From Candolleomyces eurysporus (taxonomy: Eukaryota > Basidiomycota > Agaricomycetes > Agaricales > Psathyrellaceae), in contig JANBPK010000717.1 in the NCBI GenBank assembly GCA_027579435.1, positions 9,510 to 67,364 on the forward strand: DNA of 57,855 nucleotides, given 5' to 3'. Below the pieces are notes generated by a model. The model saw nothing but the letters and a program-made list of their open reading frames with translations. It ran no database searches and was not told the DNA's origin. Positions 54,615-57,855 of this stretch are shown here, piece after piece; positions within the stretch are counted from its first letter, which is position 1; every line of letters starts with the position of its first letter. Made by a program: the position numbers and the translations under genes.

Positions 54615-55678
54615 ATGTCGTCTGCTCGTCTTGCTCGTTCTGCGTTCCACGCCGCTACTCGTCGTGCCACGTCCAGCGCGCCCAATGCGGCTCGCGCGAT
54701 GGGCCGTCGTACCATGGCCAGCTCAGCAGAAGGCGCCGCTTCCAAGAAGAGCGATACGCCCTGGATTGTGAGTGTTTATTAATACCTGCGGAGTACCAGT
54801 ACTCATAACTCTATTCAATTCAATCTGCTCCACACAGGTTGGGTCTGCCCTCGTCTTTGGACCAGCTGTAAGTCCGCCCCTTCTTTCGTTGCTTCGCTTC
54901 TGGAGGCATTTCTGCCAACTGGCGTAACCTCTCTCCTTTTTTTGACTTGCTTGCTCATTGGCTCCTGGATTGCAAACAGTTCCTCTACCTCGTCTCGCCT
55001 TCGGCGCGTAAAAGTGCACCAGCACACCACGACAAGCACGACTCCAAGCACTCTTCCACTCCTGAGCCTGCCAAGGAGGAGGCTGCTGCTCCGGCAGAGA
55101 AGGTTACGATGAAGGACGATGAGGGAAAGGAAGCTGATGTCACTGCTTCGTTGGCTTTGGCAGAGGTACGTTTGCTAGAGCCTCATCCTCGTTTCTCGTC
55201 ATGTTGATGTGTGTAATTTGTGCAGCAGTCGAATGTTCCTAAAGCCGACGTCTCAGTAAGTTGCTTGCCGCCCAAGATGATCTGGTTGGGCCGTCTCTGA
55301 TACTATATCGCTAGCCCGAGCAATTCGAGGAGACCAAGGCCAAAGCCGAGGAGGAGGGTGCTGCTCCACCTGCCGAGGTGCGTTTCTTCCCCAAACTGTA
55401 CTACTCCGAGTTACTCATTGATGCATACTATATCTTATCATTACAGAGCTCGTCGTCTGAAGCAGGGGGCCGCACCGACAAGTCTGGAACGTTCCAGAAA
55501 CCGGGTTCAGAGGGACCTACTGATCAGAAGGTCGCAGAGGAGGCTGCTCAGGTTCGTATCCAGCTATCCTAACCCCATACTCCTTCGTCTCATATACTTT
55601 CCTCTGATTCAATAGAAGGGACAACCTCCCAAGAAGCAAGCTGAGGGTGAGGGCGTAAAGCCTGAGGAGAAGTCTTGA
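54615..55678 (+). CDS. Small mitochondrial-type membrane protein with charged tail
   Basis: Seven exons: 54615-54767, 54838-54867, 54980-55165, 55226-55255, 55315-55377, 55447-55551 and 55616-55678; 209 residues. Three exons are only 30-63 bases, and all junctions are in phase 0. The N-terminus (MSSARLARSAFHAATRRATSS) is rich in Arg, Ser and Ala with no acidic residues for 40 positions, a good mitochondrial targeting signal. One membrane helix follows (WIVGSALVFGPAFLYLVSP). The remainder is a Glu/Lys/Ala-rich hydrophilic tail. Short, all-phase-0 exons in the tail allow exon skipping without frame change. No catalytic motif; function unknown. Confidence 0.75.
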
Positions 55679-56344
55679 AAGACGCGACAAAATAAACAGA
55701 TGATACGGACTCGGATGGAATACTGTTGGTTAGAGATCAGTATCTTTGTCGTTGAGCCTAGTTAGATACAATCTATCGTCTCGTCTTGCACTCTCTTTTC
55801 ATTTTTGTCGTGGCCTGCGTTGGAAGCTGCATTGTGAACGTCATGAGCGCTTTTGGGTTCACACTTTCCTGCTATAGTCGCCGAGGGCCGATGAGCCATA
55901 TGGCGGCCTCCTTCGCGTCACCGTCAGCGCGTCCTGGACCCTTTCTCCACTTGCTAACAGCAACACGGTACCATTATGGCTCAGCTCAGGGTCCTATACT
56001 CAACGCCGGAGCTACGTCCCCAGCTGTTCGAACGTGTCTAGCAATTTCGAATTCGGATCCAGAAACCTAATTTGCGTCCCGATCAGCCCATGCCTTGGCC
56101 ACGCGTTTTGGCACACGCACGCAAGCAACCTCTCAGGCGGCTCTCCTGCCCAGCTCACTTCTGACTCTCTGTCTCAACGCGCTTTTTTTTACGTGTCTCG
56201 TCTCAAGGTTGCCCAACGTGCGGGGATATACTGCGACCTTGAGTTCTCCGACGACGACGACGTGGAAGGAACCTTTAAAGCCCACCGGGATATTACTGCT
56301 TCAAGGTTGAGAGAAAGGGAGAACGAAGGAGGGGCTGGTTGAGG
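55679..56344. other. Spacer or unplaced 5' exons
   Basis: An ATG at 55,975 opens MAQLRVLYSTPELRPQLFER before a possible donor, and 56,034-56,342 is open in one frame with an acidic FSDDDDVEG segment. I could not join these to the next gene in phase, so they are not annotated as coding. Confidence 0.3.
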
Positions 56345-57269
56345 ATGTATCTCCCCGCTGTGCAGGTCTACCTTCACGTCGCAGCTTCGCTCGGCGATTC
56401 TGGTGCAGAGATAGATGAGGGCTACGGTTGGGTGGGCAGTTTCCTGGCGGTTCTCAGTACGTCAACCTTCATATTGCTTTGCTTGAGGTGATCGTTCTGT
56501 GCTAATTACGGTTTCATCGGAGCAGGAACGATTATCTTGTATATTGTTTGTTTGCTTGGCGGGTGGTCGACTGCGATAGGTCCGTTTGTCTTCCTGTCCT
56601 CGTTCCGAGTCCGTGTTCCGCTGCGGAGCTGAGGGTGCTGACTTTTGTGCCACCGCATGACAGTCTCTGCAGTGCGAGAATTCTTTGAGAATCCGGGGGC
56701 TTTCATGACTCATGGGCTGATACTTTTCTATGATCTCTGTGAGTGTATTACTTTCTTGGAGGCAAGATGTTCTAACTGACCGGCGATCCGAACGGGCTGA
56801 ATTATAGTGCATAACCATCCACACATCGTCTACATCACATGCCTATCCCTCTTCTTCGGACCCGTCATCCTCCTGATTCCTTTCCTCCTCCTACACGAAA
56901 TCGCCATCTTGCTGCTGTTCAATTTGAGCTTTATCACGCATGGTTTGATTCCAGGTGAGTTGGCGACCTCCTACTCTTCCGCTTCCTCTTCTTTCTCTCC
57001 TTCATATATGGTGTCATACAGTCGAACAACTAACCGGAACTCTTCTTACGCTCACCACAGGCACAGGCAGCGCAGAAGACCGCTACGACGCGCTCAAAGA
57101 ACAATTTATGGACTCTCGCGAACAAGTATTCGCCACTGTCGACTCCACCACCGCTATTTTCAACAAATGGACTTCAGATCACTTCTTGTTGATGTTGACT
57201 AGAGTAGCGGGAGGTGTAGTAGGTATGTACGCGTTGTATGGGGTTTGGGAGGAGTGGAGTCGGGTGTAG
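56345..57269 (+). CDS. Unrecognised multi-pass membrane protein
   Basis: Exons: 56345-56456, 56526-56579, 56664-56738, 56808-56954 and 57022-57269; 211 residues, all phases consistent. Hydrophobic segments are VGSFLAVLRTIILYIVCLLGG, a long IVYITCLSLFFGPVILLIPF and LLHEIAILLLFNLSFI, and near the C-terminus LMLTRVAGGVVGMYALYG. A hydrophilic helical stretch with EDRYDALKEQFMDSREQV separates the last two. The Met at 56,345 is used because it is in frame with exon 1, but upstream exons may exist. No family recognised. A membrane-trafficking or organelle protein is conceivable, but nothing in the sequence decides it. Confidence 0.55.
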
Positions 57270-57593
57270 CATCGGCTTCGAGCGAGTGTATGGTTCATAC
57301 TAGCCTTAGAATTGCTAGAATAGTAGAGAACAGATAGAGGAGAGGTAGATATCTCCATCACTATGTTGTCTTTTTTGTTCTTGGATTTCTGTCAGATGAA
57401 CTGGTACCTTGTATTTGTACTTTTGTTTTGGGGGAACGAACGANCAGGGGTATATACCTATTTACGAAGGAAGCTCGTGAGCGGAGGGCGAAAGCCCAGT
57501 TCTATGGGGTATCAAAANAACGANCAGCAATATGGATTCAACAANNNGTAACTAAGGATACAAAGGGAGGGGCACCACCATCACCGACAAAGA

Positions 57594-57855
57594 TTAGAAN
57601 ACAGCCCTACTCGAAGAGTCGCGTNACGACGAATCGTCCGTCGGCCCAATCCCCACAATCTCNCTCGCCCATGCAGAGTCGGTTGCGATCTTCGAAGCAA
57701 ACAGCTCTCCAACTTGGTCAACCAGTTTCCTGANAACAGCTGCATCAGCCGGGTTCTCNCCATCCAAAGCATCCGTCATATCAGACGGAGGAGGCTGCAG
57801 GACTTGCAATGCTTCCTATTNATTCAGTTAGAAAATTCTGGAGGAAGTGCTTTAT
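57594..57855 (-). CDS. Partial gene at window edge
   Basis: A minus-strand open frame interrupted by Ns: VLQPPPSDMTDAL, NPADAAV, RKLVDQVGELFASKIATDSAW and EIVGIGPTDDSS. An AG acceptor seems to precede it near 57,810. Nine Ns between 57,440 and 57,820 make the frame uncertain. No family recognised. Confidence 0.35.

Noticed and set aside
1..57855. CRISPR arrays, bacterial operons, phage or plasmid origins
   Set aside because: The introns, codon use and gene families are those of a fungal nuclear genome. The tandem repeats seen are coding arrays or gene duplications.

Overview
This is nuclear DNA of a basidiomycete fungus, most likely an agaricomycete. Genes are dense and broken by many 50-100 base introns with GTRNGT donors and CAG/TAG acceptors. 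Several families are typical of mushrooms: cerato-platanins, a GPI-anchored cupredoxin, a UBC-like/F-box protein, F-box/LRR relics and 45-residue TPR arrays. Species cannot be fixed from sequence alone. Quality falls at both ends (N runs). Many single Ns behave as inserted bases: removing them restores reading frames.

Left third (1-17,000): an accessory, duplicated region. Three paralogs of an unnamed gene family (here family A; starts at 305, 6653 and 12959) alternate with 3' fragments of a dynactin p62 (DCTN4-like) gene. The three share all exon junctions except one lost acceptor in copy 2. Each ends, in phase, in an unrelated last exon: a 13-unit 45-residue TPR array (copy 1), a short plain tail (copy 2), or a 12-residue SPSFERPPPVAM array (copy 3). 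Copy 3's 3' half lies in a ~1.75 kb block that is almost free of CpG. A decayed F-box/LRR gene sits between copies 2 and 3.

Middle (17,000-38,200): mostly conserved single genes. These are two divergently oriented cerato-platanin genes about 10 kb apart (one minus, one plus), a phosphopantothenoylcysteine decarboxylase, a cupredoxin, two tandem MOB2-like kinase activators, an NDP-kinase-like protein without the catalytic His, a WD40-cyclophilin (PPWD1-like), a single-pass membrane protein and an adaptin-binding p34/AAGAB-like protein.

38,500-47,300: four tandem minus-strand copies of an extended SDR/NmrA-type Rossmann gene. Three are intact at 353 residues; the fourth is frameshifted and 3'-truncated. 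Duplication junctions can be read from a piece of the AAGAB-like first exon and from a repeated 38-base boundary that also abuts the CDC37 promoter. A non-LTR retrotransposon fragment is inserted in one spacer.

Right end (47,300-57,855): CDC37 with a perfect heat-shock element, the UBC-like/F-box gene, a homeodomain protein with an atypical recognition helix, a small mitochondrial-type protein, an unrecognised multi-pass membrane protein and the edge of another gene. The CDC37, UBC/F-box and cyclophilin genes all relate to protein folding or turnover, but I see no evidence that they form a functional cluster.
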